DNA of 5,563 bases. Source: Syntrophomonadaceae bacterium. GTDB lineage: Bacteria > Bacillota > Dethiobacteria > DTU022. Below are positions 5,268-5,563 of this stretch, in pieces. How positions within the stretch are numbered: the stretch's first letter is position 1; each line of letters starts with the position of its first letter. Both the position numbers and the translations under genes were made by a program. The DNA lies in assembly GCA_007127255.1 (NCBI GenBank), contig SKZS01000072.1:1-5563 (forward strand). The letters run 5' to 3'. Under the pieces are notes generated by a model, which had not been told where the DNA came from, ran no database searches, and worked only from the letters and a program-made list of their open reading frames with translations.

Positions 5268-5280
5268 ACTGATGTATACA
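5260..5280. promoter_or_regulatory. Operator-like inverted repeat over the antitoxin promoter
   Basis: TGTATA (5260-5265) and TATACA (5275-5280) are perfect 6-bp arms with 9 bp between. They cover the -10 box and the expected start site of the downstream gene. The same bases also give a direct repeat ATGTATA at 5259 and 5272, 13 bp apart. Ribbon-helix-helix antitoxins usually bind such paired short sites, so autoregulation is likely, by inference. Confidence 0.5.
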
Positions 5281-5306
5281 GCACAATGAGCAAGGAGAGG
5301 TTCAAA

Positions 5307-5563
5307 ATGGAAAGAACCCAAATATACCTTACCAGGGAGCAGAAAAAGGCGCTTAAAACTATCGCTGCACAGAAACACGCACCGCTTGCCGAAGTCGTCA
5401 GGGAAGCGGTGGAACTATATATTTCTGAACAAAAACCTTCTGCCGCCGAGAGGATAGGTAAGGCCAGGGCACTTTGGAAAGATAGGAAAGATCTTGATGC
5501 CGTTGCCTATGAAAAAGAACTTCGAAAAGAACTTAACAAACGGCTGGAAGGTTTTGAGCAATG
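5307..5563 (+). CDS. Ribbon-helix-helix (CopG-type) antitoxin, stop codon cut by window end
   Basis: An 85-residue protein whose last sense codon is inside the window; the final two bases TG would complete a TGA stop if the next base is A. Residues 2-8 (ERTQIYL) form the DNA-contacting beta-strand, and helices near 10-22 and 26-40 (APLAEVVREAVELYI) complete the ribbon-helix-helix domain. The charged tail (45-85, RKDLDAVAYEKELRKEL) should wrap the toxin. ATG 5307 is preceded by AGGAG (5293-5297) at 9 nt. The last three bases, ATG at 5561, overlap the presumed TGA, the same ATGA overlap as in the vapBC operon, so a toxin gene very probably follows. A PIN-domain toxin is the usual partner for this type, but that is inferred. 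It is divergent from vapBC and separated from it by 210 bp. Confidence 0.85.
   Translation, partial: MERTQIYLTREQKKALKTIAAQKHAPLAEVVREAVELYISEQKPSAAERIGKARALWKDRKDLDAVAYEKELRKELNKRLEGFEQ

Noticed and set aside
1..5563. CRISPR array, tRNA, rRNA or riboswitch
   Set aside because: No regularly spaced repeats, cloverleaf or conserved riboswitch core was seen on either strand.

Overview
The window looks like an accessory stretch of a Firmicutes (Clostridia) chromosome, probably from the Desulfotomaculum/Pelotomaculum-type Peptococcaceae. The reasons are moderate G+C, strong AGGAGG-type ribosome binding sites, frequent TTG/GTG starts, sigma-A type promoters, a short dispersed repeat derived from a Y1 (REP-type) transposase of a kind common in those genomes, and tightly packed toxin-antitoxin genes. 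The assignment is an inference from style, not from a marker gene.

Layout: (1) 1-96 is the right part of a short mobile repeat (copy A) cut by the window edge. (2) 114-1550, minus strand, is a DUF362-family protein with a cysteine-rich C-terminal half and its own sigma-A promoter. (3) 1551-1981 is a divergent spacer holding that promoter, a decayed end of the same repeat family (about 1655-1684) and a frameshifted gene relic (1738-1966). (4) 1982-3064, plus strand, is a membrane-anchored six-bladed beta-propeller of the SMP-30/strictosidine synthase-like (APMAP) family. (5) 3138-3306 is a complete copy (copy B) of the mobile repeat, a MITE-like element that still carries the first 22 codons of a Y1 transposase. 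(6) 3310-4215, minus strand, is a ten-helix EamA/DMT permease with a good promoter at 4288-4316. (7) 4411-5096, minus strand, is a VapBC-type toxin-antitoxin operon: an AbrB-fold antitoxin and a PIN toxin with a zinc-ribbon insertion, joined by an ATGA overlap, under a near-consensus promoter with a palindrome on its -10 box. (8) 5307-5563, plus strand, is a ribbon-helix-helix antitoxin, divergent from the VapBC operon. Its last bases form the start of another ATGA overlap, so a partner toxin very probably begins at 5561.

The genes do not form one pathway. The most coherent units are the two back-to-back toxin-antitoxin modules with a palindrome-rich 210-bp control region between them, and the pair of MITE-like repeats. 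The two repeats lie in the same orientation, and each has its right end just past the stop codon of a leftward gene, where it could supply a transcript 3' end. I found no clear evidence of a wholly new system. The zinc-ribbon PIN toxin module, the transposase-derived MITE family and the cysteine-rich DUF362 protein are the points most worth following up.
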